Source of the DNA: JAENVT01 sp039931555
Lineage (GTDB): Bacteria > Actinomycetota > Acidimicrobiia > Acidimicrobiales > Ilumatobacteraceae
Direction of reading: 5' to 3'
Length of the DNA: 64,000 bases
NCBI GenBank assembly: GCA_039931555.1
Contig: JBDTRP010000116.1
Coordinates: forward strand, 70,545-134,544
Shown here: piece by piece, positions 43,305 to 51,938 of the stretch
How positions within the stretch are numbered: position 1 is the first letter of the stretch
Layout: the number at the start of each line of letters is the position of its first letter
Translations under genes and position numbers: made by a program
Notes under the pieces: model-generated
What the model was told of the DNA's origin: nothing
The model's database searches: none
What the model saw: the letters and a program-made list of their open reading frames with translations, nothing else

Positions 43305-45335
43305 TCAGCTCCACCAACCGTTGATGTCGATGATCACCTGTGCGGAGCTCGACGAGTAGATGCAGATGGCTCCGCTCGACGACAGCGGCAACTCGGCTGC
43401 GTTGGCGACGGCGGTGGCGATCTCGTAGTTGACGTTCGATGCGGTGGGAAGATCACCGCATGGCCAGGCGGTGATGAAGCCCCTGTCGGCGGCATCGACG
43501 ACGGTGAGGTTGGCCGAGATCGCCCGAGCGGCCGCCGGTACGCCACGCACACCGGCGATCTGCACGACCAGCGTCTGGTTGGCCACCAGAGCCACGCCGT
43601 TCTGACCGGCGTTGACCTCGGTACGGTAGTTGTCGCGGGTGTCGGTGAACCGGAACGGGGCGCTCGGGGTGAACCGGTTGGCGGCCGACGACGACGCAAA
43701 GCCGACCACATCGACGACCAGGTCGATGTGGGTGTTGGTGAACAAGCACACCGTGCCGCTCGACGACACCTGAGCCACGACCAGGTTCGGGGTGACCTTG
43801 CCGGCGGCTGGGTTGAGGCTGGATGTCGGTGGCATTGCACCGCAGGGGAACGTGGTGATGAAGGCGTCGAGCGAGGGCAGCACGCCGGTGACATTGAGGG
43901 CGACTGCTGTGGCGCTGGTGGGGACACCGGCGATGCCGACGACGCGAAGTTCGACGATCTGTCCACCGGCGAGCCGTGCCGGTGTTCCGACGCCGAGGCG
44001 GCTATCCATGAGCCGAACGGGGGTAATCGGCATGTACCGACCGCTGGCCGACGTCGAGTAGAAGCCGCCGACATCGACGACGAGGTCGGCCGACACGCTA
44101 CTGAAGACGCACAGGCGACCGCTGGTGTCGAGCGGGATGGTCGCTGCGTTCGCGACGGTCTCGTTGGCCGAGAAGTTCAGTGTCGACACCTCGGGGCGTA
44201 CAGCCGAGCAGTTCCACATCGTGAGGAAGCCGGAGCCGCCTGCGGCGGTCACCGTCACGTTGGCCAGCACTGCCTTGGCATCGGCCGGCACGTTGCCCTG
44301 ACCGGTGACCTGGATTTGGGCCACGCTCCCGGCTGCGAGGCGAGTGGCGCCCTGGCCGAGACGGGTGTCGACGATTCGGGCGGGCGCCAGTGGCGCATAT
44401 CCGGTGGGCGTCGACGTGGGTAGGGCAACCGGCAACGCAGTGATCCCAGTGGCGGCGGCCTTGTCGATCGTGAAGCTCCAGCTGACACTGCGCGAGGCGG
44501 TGCTGACACCGGCGTTGTACGTGCCCTGTGCGAGAGGGTTGCGGGGCACGACGATCACGGCGTTGTCGCCGTTGAGGATCTGCTGGGCGACACCGGTGGT
44601 GTTGGCGGCCGACAGCACGCAGACTTCGATCGGCTGCCCATCGGGACCGATCAGGGCGCCGGCAGGGCTGGTTGCGGCTTCTGGCATCATCGCGATCAGC
44701 GGCAGCCCGGCACCGCCGGTCCAGCCGCAGTAGGTCAACGGGCTCGGTGACTCGGTGACGAAGCGGTCGAGGTTGGTCGTCGTGGCGTCTCCGGGAAAGA
44801 CGATCGGGGCGGCGGGGCGAGGTGCCGAGGTGAGACCGCGGATGACGTCGAGGGTGGCGCCGGAGTGCCACGTCGGGGTCGAGCTCAAGTCGCACTTGCC
44901 GAAGCCGGTCGATTGCAGGTTGGGTCGCAGCACGCCGATCGCGTGGAACGGGCCGCTCATCCACAGTTCGATGTGGCTGCGTGCGCTGGTGTTGATCTGG
45001 CTCGACACGGCCACGTCGCCGCTGTTACCGGCGGCATCACCTTCGGTTGTGTAGCCGGGGAGGCCGGGCGTCTCGTCGTGGCTGATGCCGTTGTACAGCA
45101 TGTAGCAGGAGTGTGCGACCGCACCGGCCGACATCGATGCATCCTCGACAACGGGGCCGACGCCCGCCATTGCCCGGAAGTAGTTGACGGTCGTCAGCCA
45201 GCTTGCTGTCGGGGGGATGAAAGCGGGTTGGGGATTGGCTGCGACGACGCTGGACGAGATGAACGTCGCAGCGGCGAGACCGATCCCGATTCCCAGGACT
45301 GCCATTCGCTTCCTGCTCTTGTTCTGCGTGCGCAT
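43305..45335 (-). CDS. Secreted CAP-domain protein with three D-T/S-R repeat domains
   Basis: This 676-residue exported protein has a signal peptide (1-33). A CAP/SCP-like domain (about 35-180) shows WLTTVNYFRAMAGVGPVVED, VAHSCYMLYNGISHDE and HIELWMSGPFHAIGVL. The His and Glu in these blocks match CAP cavity residues. After a Thr-rich stretch come three repeats starting near residues 320, 442 and 562 with RIVDTR, RLMDSR and FRFTDTR. They share the layout of the SGNH protein and the 868-residue protein. It is probably an adhesin or wall-modifying protein. GAGGAAGG lies before the ATG. It converges with aceE, 2 bases apart. Confidence 0.85.
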   Translation of the reverse strand: MRTQNKSRKRMAVLGIGIGLAAATFISSSVVAANPQPAFIPPTASWLTTVNYFRAMAGVGPVVEDASMSAGAVAHSCYMLYNGISHDETPGLPGYTTEGDAAGNSGDVAVSSQINTSARSHIELWMSGPFHAIGVLRPNLQSTGFGKCDLSSTPTWHSGATLDVIRGLTSAPRPAAPIVFPGDATTTNLDRFVTESPSPLTYCGWTGGAGLPLIAMMPEAATSPAGALIGPDGQPIEVCVLSAANTTGVAQQILNGDNAVIVVPRNPLAQGTYNAGVSTASRSVSWSFTIDKAAATGITALPVALPTSTPTGYAPLAPARIVDTRLGQGATRLAAGSVAQIQVTGQGNVPADAKAVLANVTVTAAGGSGFLTMWNCSAVRPEVSTLNFSANETVANAATIPLDTSGRLCVFSSVSADLVVDVGGFYSTSASGRYMPITPVRLMDSRLGVGTPARLAGGQIVELRVVGIAGVPTSATAVALNVTGVLPSLDAFITTFPCGAMPPTSSLNPAAGKVTPNLVVAQVSSSGTVCLFTNTHIDLVVDVVGFASSSAANRFTPSAPFRFTDTRDNYRTEVNAGQNGVALVANQTLVVQIAGVRGVPAAARAISANLTVVDAADRGFITAWPCGDLPTASNVNYEIATAVANAAELPLSSSGAICIYSSSSAQVIIDINGWWS

Positions 45336-45526
45336 CGCTGCTTGCCTTCCTCGGGCCCCGTCCCCGACGCGTTGGTCAAACCCTTCGACTCAGGAGTCGG
45401 CCAGTGGTGAACGGGACTTGAGGGCACTTCGTCCCGATTGCGGACGCAGCGTCAGACAACAGACGAACTCTTGACAAGGCAGTCACCTACGGCGACCCTC
45501 CCGCAGGTCAAGCGGCAAAAAGAGTG

Positions 45527-46378
45527 TCAGCGAGCGCGGCGGCGAGCGCGGATTGCCGCCGGAGCCAGGCCCAGACCAGCGAGCAGGGCTCGGGCGTGGG
45601 TGCGGCGCGGGCTCCAGCGCAGACGACGGATCGACAACCACAGCGCTCGGGTGACCGTACCGACGTCGCCGAACCGAACCGCGAAGCGCAATCGGTTGCG
45701 CTCCTGCAAATATCGGGCGGTATCGCCGAGCTGTGAAGTGGATGCACTGACGCGGTGCCACACCCGGCTGGCAGGCACGCAGCGGTAGGTCCAACCAATC
45801 TCAGCGCCGCGGAACGCGAGATCGACATCTTCGTAGTACAAGAAGTACGACTCGTCGAACCCCGCGGTTGCCTGCAGGAAAGCGGCGCGGAACAACACGG
45901 CACCGCCCGTGAATGCGTCGATCGGGCGATCGATGGCGAAACCTGGTCCGTCGATCTCGTTGTACCCGACGTCGGTTCCCGCGCCATCACCTCCGATGGC
46001 AACGCCCAGACTGTTGATGCGCGGCGGATCGGTTCCGGCGAGCAACAGCTTGGGTTGCACTGCCCCGCACGCGGGATCGGTGTCCAACGCTTCGACCAGC
46101 GGCCGCAACCACCCGACGTCGACCTCGATGTCGTCGTTGAGCAAGGCGACGAACGTCGCACCGAGTTCCGTGGCGCGCTGGAAGCCGGCGTTGGCGCCGC
46201 CTCCGAAGCCGAGGTTTCGGGCCGGGCGCACCAGTTCCACGTTCGAGTCGACGATTGCATGGCCCCCGTTGTCGACGACGATCACGCGGTCGGCGCCACC
46301 GGCGGCCAGCACGGAGTCGACACAGGCATCGAGCATCGCCGCCTCTGCCGAGAACGTGACGATGACGACGGCGATCAC
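45527..46378 (-). CDS. Family 2 glycosyltransferase
   Basis: This 283-residue GT-A enzyme begins with IAVVIVTFSAEAAMLDACVDS and has FGGGANAGFQRA, the metal-binding LLNDDIEVD, and the acceptor-side YYEDVDLAFRG. It resembles WbbL/rhamnosyltransferase-type enzymes that add a sugar from a nucleotide donor to a lipid-linked glycan. It starts at GTG 46378. The C-terminus is a basic amphipathic helix likely to touch the membrane. CTCTTTTTG follows the stop and may end transcription. The 191-base gap to the CAP protein gene holds nothing else convincing. Confidence 0.9.
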   Translation of the reverse strand: MIAVVIVTFSAEAAMLDACVDSVLAAGGADRVIVVDNGGHAIVDSNVELVRPARNLGFGGGANAGFQRATELGATFVALLNDDIEVDVGWLRPLVEALDTDPACGAVQPKLLLAGTDPPRINSLGVAIGGDGAGTDVGYNEIDGPGFAIDRPIDAFTGGAVLFRAAFLQATAGFDESYFLYYEDVDLAFRGAEIGWTYRCVPASRVWHRVSASTSQLGDTARYLQERNRLRFAVRFGDVGTVTRALWLSIRRLRWSPRRTHARALLAGLGLAPAAIRARRRAR

Positions 46379-46420
46379 CTGGCCATCAGATCACACGACG
46401 AGTTCACTAGCGTTCGTTGC

Positions 46421-47008
46421 ATGACCGGAACCATGTTCATCACGGGCAACGCCGACGCCGATCAACTCCTCAACACCGACGGCACCGCCGTGCTGATCGG
46501 CATGTTGCTGGATCAACAGGTGCCGATGGAATGGGCGTTCACCGGCCCGGCAACGCTGCACGATCGACTCGGCCATCTCGACGCTTCGAAGATCGCAGCG
46601 ATGGATCAAGAGGCGTTCGTCGCCGTGTGCTGTGCGAAGCCGGCGATCCACCGCTTCCCTGCGTCGATGGGCCGCCGCATCCACGACGTCTGCACCGCGC
46701 TGGTCGAGCGCTACGGCGGCCGCGGTGATGGCGTGTGGGCCGGAGTGAAGAACGGCGGGGAGTTGTACGACCGCTTGCGCACGCTGCCCGGCTATGGCGA
46801 CGAGAAGGCCAAGATCTTCGTGGCGATCCTCGGCAAGCGATTCGGGATTCGGCCGAAGGGTTGGCGAGAAGCAGCCGGCAAGTTCGGTGACGACTCGCCG
46901 CGCAGCGTTGCCGACATCACCGACCCCGCGTCGCTCGGCAAGGTCCGCGAGTGGAAGAAGGCAGCCAAGGCGGCCAAGAAGGACAAGCAGGATCGACCGG
47001 TCGGCTGA
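46421..47008 (+). CDS. HhH-GPD-type base-excision DNA repair protein
   Basis: This 195-residue protein has the glycosylase-like core IGMLLDQQVPMEWAF and a helix-hairpin-helix with LRTLPGYGDEKAKIFVAILGKRFG. It belongs to the small actinobacterial HhH-GPD family. It lacks the four-Cys iron-sulfur loop of Nth/MutY. A Lys-rich C-terminal tail (KAAKAAKKDKQ) may aid DNA binding. TAGCGT (46408-46413) lies 7 bases before the ATG. Confidence 0.85.
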   Translation: MTGTMFITGNADADQLLNTDGTAVLIGMLLDQQVPMEWAFTGPATLHDRLGHLDASKIAAMDQEAFVAVCCAKPAIHRFPASMGRRIHDVCTALVERYGGRGDGVWAGVKNGGELYDRLRTLPGYGDEKAKIFVAILGKRFGIRPKGWREAAGKFGDDSPRSVADITDPASLGKVREWKKAAKAAKKDKQDRPVG

Positions 47009-47011
47009 GCC

Positions 47012-47347
47012 CTACGGCACCACGATGTCGCTCGACACCGGCGGGAAGGCAACGTCGGCCGTACCAGCGGGCACCAGCGGGAGGTCGACCGTCGCCGGAG
47101 CGGTGCCAGGCGAGACAGCAGGACCGAGCGTCGTCACCACCTGCGCCGGAGCCTGGATGACTCCGATCGTCGGCGGGGTCTTCGTGTTCGTGTCCCGGTC
47201 GTCGTCAGAGCGCGAGAAGCCATATGCAACCAGCGCGCCGGCGACGAGCACGCCCGCCGTCACGGCGATCAGTGTCGTGCGGGAACGGCGTTTCGCCTCG
47301 GGTGATCCGGGTGATTCGGTCGGTTCGGTCGGTTCCACCACGACCAC
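47012..47347 (-). CDS. Small single-pass membrane protein, function unknown
   Basis: About 111 residues. A short acidic/Pro cytoplasmic head (EPTEPTESPG) and a basic patch KRRSRT precede one helix (LIAVTAGVLVAGALVAYGF). A Thr/Pro/Val-rich exterior tail follows. The start is one of several GTG codons (47347 chosen), 12 bases from the divergent DUF2142 gene. A longer open frame on this strand runs through the DUF2142 gene but is only its shadow. Confidence 0.5.
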   Translation of the reverse strand: MVVVEPTEPTESPGSPEAKRRSRTTLIAVTAGVLVAGALVAYGFSRSDDDRDTNTKTPPTIGVIQAPAQVVTTLGPAVSPGTAPATVDLPLVPAGTADVAFPPVSSDIVVP

Positions 47348-47359
47348 GACCTTACCGAG

Positions 47360-48775
47360 GTGAGCCGCTCCGGCGGCGATGGACGGCCGCTGATCTGGTC
47401 GGCGGCGGCAACTGCCTTCACCATCATCGGGTGCACCTGGGCCTTTTCGATCGCTCGGTACGGCGGGCCCGACGAACCGGCCCACGTCATCCGCGCGGCC
47501 GCGGCTGCGCACGGCGACCTCCGGGGCAAGCCGGTCGACGGGCTCGAGCCGGGGTATCGACAGGTCTCGGTGCCGGTCGCACTTGCTTCGGGTGATCCGG
47601 CCTGCTTCCGGCATGCGGAGAACACCGACGCCTCGTGTTCGGTCGCCGCGCACAACGCCCGCGAGATCGAGGCGGCGACATCGGCAGGCGGTTCGCCGCC
47701 GTGGTACTACGTGATGGTCGGCTTGGTGGCCCGGCTGTTGTCGAACGGCCGCCGAGTATTGGCCTACCGGATGGCGTCCGTGCTGCTGTGCGCCGGCGTC
47801 CTCGGTTACGCCCTGGCGCGTGCACGGCGGTACGGCGGCGCGGCGTGGCTGCTCGTCTCGCTGACGCCGTCGGCGTGGTTTCTGATGGGCGTGGTCGGCA
47901 CCAGCGGTATCGAGATCGCTCTCGTCGCGCTGGCGCTCGTCGAGGCGGTCGGTCGCTTCCACAGCGTCGGTCACGATGCGTCGTTGGCGCGCGTCGCCGT
48001 TCCGCTCGGGATCTGTCTGTTGTTGCGTCCGGCCGCGTTCGTCGACATCGCCGTCGTGGCATTGGTCGTCGCGCCGACGTTGTCGCGTCCCCTCGGCTGG
48101 CGGCGGGTGGCGACCATCACATCGCCCGTCGCCGTCGCCGGCATCGCCACGCTCGCCTGGGGCCGATGGGTCGACCTCGTCGTCAGCGATCGCCGAACGG
48201 CTGACACCGACTCGCTGATCACCGCCGTTCGCCGCTCGGTGGAGGGGATTCCGTTGACCGCGCACCAGACCGTCGGAGCGTTGGGGTGGAACGAGTTCTA
48301 CGCGCCACCGGCCGCACAACTCGCCTGGATCGTTGGGTTGTGCGCTGCCGTGTACTGGGTCGCAACCCATTCACCCGATCGTTGGTGGCATGCACGATGG
48401 ATCGTCGCTGCGGTGCTGCTGCCCACGATCGTCGAGGTCGTCGGTCACCGCCGCATCGGGGAGATCTGGCAGGGCCGGTACTCCATCTCGTTCGCGATGG
48501 GTGGCGTCTTGATCGCCGCCGCGCGTTGTGTGCCTCGACGTTGGGTGATGCGAGTGATCGTGATCGCTGCCGCGGGAGCAGAGGTGTTGACGTTGTGGCA
48601 CACGCTGCGCCGCTACATGGTCGGCCTCGACGGCTCACTCACGCTGCGTCATGCCGCGTGGCACCCACCCTTGAACCCGTGGCTGCTGCTCGCAGTGAAC
48701 GCCGCCGCCATCGCCTGGCTCGGTGCCGTGGCACTCAGTCCACCGGCCGAACCCGGTCGGGCGCGATTCCGGTAG
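47360..48775 (+). CDS. DUF2142-family multi-pass membrane protein (possible GT-C glycosyltransferase)
   Basis: This 471-residue protein has about 11 membrane segments. It carries the DUF2142 signature YGGPDEPAHVIRAAAAAHGD after the first helix, where the Asp-Glu pair resembles the GT-C first-loop acidic motif. GEIWQGRYSIS lies near the C-terminal third. Such proteins sit in surface-polysaccharide loci and probably use polyprenyl-linked sugars. The GTG at 47360 is 12 bases from the divergent small membrane protein. The last codons and stop lie inside a family B palindrome, so the repeat supplies the C-terminus. Confidence 0.82.
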   Translation: MSRSGGDGRPLIWSAAATAFTIIGCTWAFSIARYGGPDEPAHVIRAAAAAHGDLRGKPVDGLEPGYRQVSVPVALASGDPACFRHAENTDASCSVAAHNAREIEAATSAGGSPPWYYVMVGLVARLLSNGRRVLAYRMASVLLCAGVLGYALARARRYGGAAWLLVSLTPSAWFLMGVVGTSGIEIALVALALVEAVGRFHSVGHDASLARVAVPLGICLLLRPAAFVDIAVVALVVAPTLSRPLGWRRVATITSPVAVAGIATLAWGRWVDLVVSDRRTADTDSLITAVRRSVEGIPLTAHQTVGALGWNEFYAPPAAQLAWIVGLCAAVYWVATHSPDRWWHARWIVAAVLLPTIVEVVGHRRIGEIWQGRYSISFAMGGVLIAAARCVPRRWVMRVIVIAAAGAEVLTLWHTLRRYMVGLDGSLTLRHAAWHPPLNPWLLLAVNAAAIAWLGAVALSPPAEPGRARFR

Positions 48776-48851
48776 GCGGAGTACTCACACCGCGCCCGAT
48801 GGACCTGGTCGGGCGCGAGAACGGAACCCGCCGTACCGATCTCGCGCCCGA
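48755..48851. repeat. Tandem hairpins at a convergent junction (family B palindrome, copy 2)
   Basis: Two hairpins lie side by side. TCGGGCGCG (48757-48765) pairs with CGCGCCCGA (48791-48799). TCGGGCGCGAG (48809-48819) pairs with CTCGCGCCCGA (48841-48851). The first 20 bases match the left arm of the element at 16762-16781 with one change. The DUF2142 stop (48773-48775) is inside the repeat. Confidence 0.8.
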
Positions 48852-48857
48852 TGGGAC

Positions 48858-51464
48858 TCAGCCGACGACGTAGCCGAAGACGTCGACGATGTAGTCGGTC
48901 GATCCGGAGTTGTTGTAGATCGACAGGCGGCCGCCGGTCCCCAACTTGAGGTAGGCAAGGTTGGGCACTGGAACGCCGGGTCGAGGGTTCATCGTCGAAG
49001 CCGTCGGCATCGCCGCGCCCGTCGGCCACACAGTGATGAACGATCGGTCGGTCGAGTTCACCGACGTGACGTTGACGATCGCAGCAGTTGCGGCCTGCAG
49101 TACCGGGCCCACGCCACCAACGGCGACGTCGATGGACCTGCCCTGGCCCAGCGGCCCATTCACACCAGTGCCCACACCGAAGCGACTGTCGACGATGCGT
49201 AGCGGGCTCACCGGCACGAACGTGCCTCCGGATGTGGAGAAGTAGCCGACGACATCGGCGACGACATGCGCGTTGCCCGACGAGTTGAAGATGCTGATCT
49301 GGCCACCCGCGCCAACCTTGGCCAGCACGAGGTTGGCGACCGTCAGACCAGGCACGAAGTTGTGGCTGGAGGCCAGCGGTTGGGCTTCGCCAGTGGGCCA
49401 GACGGTGAGGAAGCCCGACGACGTCGGCTGATCGGTCGTCACATTGACCGCGACCCCACTGACGCCCGTCGGCGGCACGCCGGCCACACCCGTCACCTTG
49501 ACGTTGATCGTCTGGCTGTTACCGACCGGAGCCGTCGAACCACCCTGGCCGGTGCCGTCGCGCGTGTCGAGCACACGTCCCGGAGTGACCGCGGTGAACC
49601 GACCGGGGCACCCTGCCGTCGCCGCGGTGTAGTAGCCAACGACATCAGCGACGAGGTGCGTGTACCCCTGCGAGTTGTAGAGATTGACGCGCCCGTTGGC
49701 GCCGACCTTCACGGTCACCAGGTTCGGCACGGTCTGGCCCGGAATGTAGTTGAGGTTCGAGACCGTCGGCTGTCCCTCGCCAGAAGGCCAGGCGGTGATG
49801 AAGCCCGGTGTCAACGGCGCGTCGACGGTGACGTTCAGCACCACAGCGGTCGCCCCGGTCGGGGGCACGCCACCGACACCGACGACCGGGAGCTCGGTCA
49901 TCGCCAGCGAGCTGAGCGCGGAGATGTTGCCACCCTGGCCGGTGCGGGTGTCGAGCAGTCGGGCCGGGTTCAGCGGCACATAGCAACTGGGCGTTGCGAG
50001 GACCGGGCGCTCGATGCGAACCGGACCGGTCGATCGGGATGCGGCGACGCCGTTGCCGCCGCGCAGCACGACGTAGACCCAGTAGGTGCCGTTCGGCAAT
50101 CCACTGCCGTCCCACTGGAACGTGTTGGCGCCGACCACGGCGTTGGGCATGGTACCGACCCTGCTGCCATTCCAATGGGCCGGATCGGGATCGGTGGTCA
50201 CGAAGATATCGGCGGTCCCGGCAGTGTCTGCCGAGAAGCTGATCGGGTAGGAGCCCGAAGAAAAGGCCGCGTCGTCGGCGAGGCGGATCTCGTTCAACGA
50301 GAAGTCGCGCAATCCGGGATCCTCGTTGAGGTCGAACCGCAGAGCGCTGATGTGCAGCCCGCGCCAGCCGGCCTTGTACGTGGTGGTCTCGTCGTTCACC
50401 GCGACGGCCGGAGTTGTGGCCAGATCGATCGACATCCGGTTGCAGCCGGGATAGATGATGATGTCTTGCGTCTCGCTCCAGATTCCGCCACCGTCGTCGT
50501 ACCATGCGAAACGGGAAACCATCCCACCGCCGGGTGCATTGGCGAAACTGAACCCGCCGCCGAAGCACACGTCGACCGTGGCCCGGTGATAGCGGTCGGT
50601 GTTGAGCGGTGTGCGCAACGGCAGTTGGATGAACGAGTCGTTGGCGAACGTGGTGCCGTGGGCGTTCCCGTCAGCGAAGGAGGCGATGTTGAGATCGCCG
50701 GTGCTGACGATGTCGTCGAACCCACCGAAGTCCCACGGGTCACCCGACACCGTGGCGTAGTCGGCCCCACCCTCGTCGCTCGGGCTGAGCACCCGGAGAG
50801 CCGGCGCGCTCACTGGCGCGACCGAAGCATCGGCGCGGTGTAGTCGCGCCCAATCCAGCTGCATCGGGAATCGTGCAGTGCCGGGGAACCCGCCACCGGC
50901 CAGTATCTCGAGACGGATGATCTTGCCCGACCACGCGTTCGGGCCGAGCAGACCGGGGCTGGTCATGTCGAGGTCGTAGGTGGTGAAGCCTGGGCCGGCA
51001 ACGGTGAACGGAATGATGTTCTCGCCACCGCCCTCGGTCCAGTAGTGCACGCCCATGTTGCGCTTCTCGATGAGGTTCAGCGAGAACGAGAGGTGCGTGT
51101 AGGTGGCCGCATCGGCGGGCTTGGTCAAACCGTCGCGGCCCCAAGCGAGCTCCTGACCCCAGGTGCGAATCAGCTTGATCGTCGAACCGGCTTGGGCATC
51201 GACCGACAGCACACCGCCGCCGAGCGAGATCGCGAAGCTGCCTTCCGAGCCGATCAGCGGGGTCGGTGGCACGTCCTCGGGGTTGCTGAAGTCCCACGCG
51301 TCTGCGAGCACATCCGTGGCGTAGTCACCACTGGTCGAGAACGCTGCGGGCGTCGCCACAGCGGGCCCGGCATTCTCGGTGGGGTGCGCGGATGCAACGT
51401 CGGCAATCACAACGGCGGACAACAAACCAACAACGACGATGATGCTTCGCAAGCGGCGCTTCAT
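48858..51464 (-). CDS. Large secreted protein with jelly-roll-like domains and three D-T/S-R repeat domains
   Basis: This 868-residue exported protein has a signal peptide (1-26). Two beta-sandwich domains (about 45-215 and 230-400) have features like WDFSNPED, HLSFSLNLIEKRN, FTTYDLDM and MQLDWARLHRAD, typical of carbohydrate-binding jelly rolls. An FnIII-like strand set (SFSADTAGTADIFV to NGTYWVYVVL) follows. Repeats start near residues 500, 630 and 755 with RLLDTR, RVLDTR and RIVDSR. No catalytic site is seen. It probably binds surface polysaccharide. The ribosome site GAGGAG precedes the ATG. Confidence 0.82.
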   Translation of the reverse strand: MKRRLRSIIVVVGLLSAVVIADVASAHPTENAGPAVATPAAFSTSGDYATDVLADAWDFSNPEDVPPTPLIGSEGSFAISLGGGVLSVDAQAGSTIKLIRTWGQELAWGRDGLTKPADAATYTHLSFSLNLIEKRNMGVHYWTEGGGENIIPFTVAGPGFTTYDLDMTSPGLLGPNAWSGKIIRLEILAGGGFPGTARFPMQLDWARLHRADASVAPVSAPALRVLSPSDEGGADYATVSGDPWDFGGFDDIVSTGDLNIASFADGNAHGTTFANDSFIQLPLRTPLNTDRYHRATVDVCFGGGFSFANAPGGGMVSRFAWYDDGGGIWSETQDIIIYPGCNRMSIDLATTPAVAVNDETTTYKAGWRGLHISALRFDLNEDPGLRDFSLNEIRLADDAAFSSGSYPISFSADTAGTADIFVTTDPDPAHWNGSRVGTMPNAVVGANTFQWDGSGLPNGTYWVYVVLRGGNGVAASRSTGPVRIERPVLATPSCYVPLNPARLLDTRTGQGGNISALSSLAMTELPVVGVGGVPPTGATAVVLNVTVDAPLTPGFITAWPSGEGQPTVSNLNYIPGQTVPNLVTVKVGANGRVNLYNSQGYTHLVADVVGYYTAATAGCPGRFTAVTPGRVLDTRDGTGQGGSTAPVGNSQTINVKVTGVAGVPPTGVSGVAVNVTTDQPTSSGFLTVWPTGEAQPLASSHNFVPGLTVANLVLAKVGAGGQISIFNSSGNAHVVADVVGYFSTSGGTFVPVSPLRIVDSRFGVGTGVNGPLGQGRSIDVAVGGVGPVLQAATAAIVNVTSVNSTDRSFITVWPTGAAMPTASTMNPRPGVPVPNLAYLKLGTGGRLSIYNNSGSTDYIVDVFGYVVG

Positions 51465-51547
51465 TCAGATCTCCTCAAACCGGCCCGCTCGAGTATCGGC
51501 ACACTTCATGAGGTGCTGAAGCCATGCTAGCTGGCAGGACTGGCCGC

Positions 51548-51685
51548 TCAGGTGGCTTCGGCCTCGTCCAACATGCTGGACACCCTGGTCAGGGCATCGC
51601 GTAGACGTCCCTGTTGCTGCCTTGACTGGGCCAGCTGCACCGTCAGAGCGGCCAGGATCTGCGGGTCGGGCTCGACCTCAGCCAC
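51548..51685 (-). CDS. Very small coiled-coil protein, 45 residues
   Basis: The frame starts at GTG 51685, overlapping the previous coiled-coil gene by 8 bases, and gives a 45-residue product beginning AEVEPDPQILAAL. Its remainder is helical and Gln/Arg/Leu-rich (VQLAQSRQQQGRLRDAL). Overlap with the upstream gene and a matching AEVEPDP/AQLEPDT opening support it as a real third cistron of the transferase operon. Function unknown. Confidence 0.5.
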   Translation of the reverse strand: MAEVEPDPQILAALTVQLAQSRQQQGRLRDALTRVSSMLDEAEAT

Positions 51686-51938
51686 GTGTTCCTCGCAACA
51701 TCGCGTACACCCGCCGGGCCCTCGAGGTGTAGCGCATCACCTTCGTGCCGTGCAGTTCGGCAAGCTGACGCTCGGCATCGCGCAAACGCTCGGCCATCAC
51801 CGGTGATCCGTCACCGCGCATCTCCGCCAACTGCGCGCCGAGACCGACGATCGCCTGCGTGCGCGCCTCGACCAGCGCCTCGAGTTCTCCGATTCTGGCG
51901 CGCAGTTCACGTTCGGTATCTGGTTCTAGCTGGGCCAT
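51678..51938 (-). CDS. Small coiled-coil protein coupled to a glycosyltransferase
   Basis: This 86-residue protein is a heptad-type helix (RELRARIGELEALVEARTQA, RLRDAERQLAELHG) ending in a basic segment SRARRVYAMLRGTRG. Its ATG overlaps the stop of the bidomain glycosyltransferase by 13 bases, so it is translationally coupled. The plan resembles the coiled-coil-plus-basic-helix linkers found fused to some polysaccharide glycosyltransferases, here as a separate chain. It may tether or length-set the enzyme (inference). Confidence 0.7.
   Translation of the reverse strand: MAQLEPDTERELRARIGELEALVEARTQAIVGLGAQLAEMRGDGSPVMAERLRDAERQLAELHGTKVMRYTSRARRVYAMLRGTRG

Noticed and set aside
45471..45476. 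TTGACA as a promoter -35 box
   Set aside because: No -10-like hexamer lies 16-18 bases downstream and no gene starts on that strand nearby.
47348..48370. Minus-strand 452-residue frame
   Set aside because: Only its last 111 codons have protein-like composition; the rest is a shadow of the DUF2142 gene.
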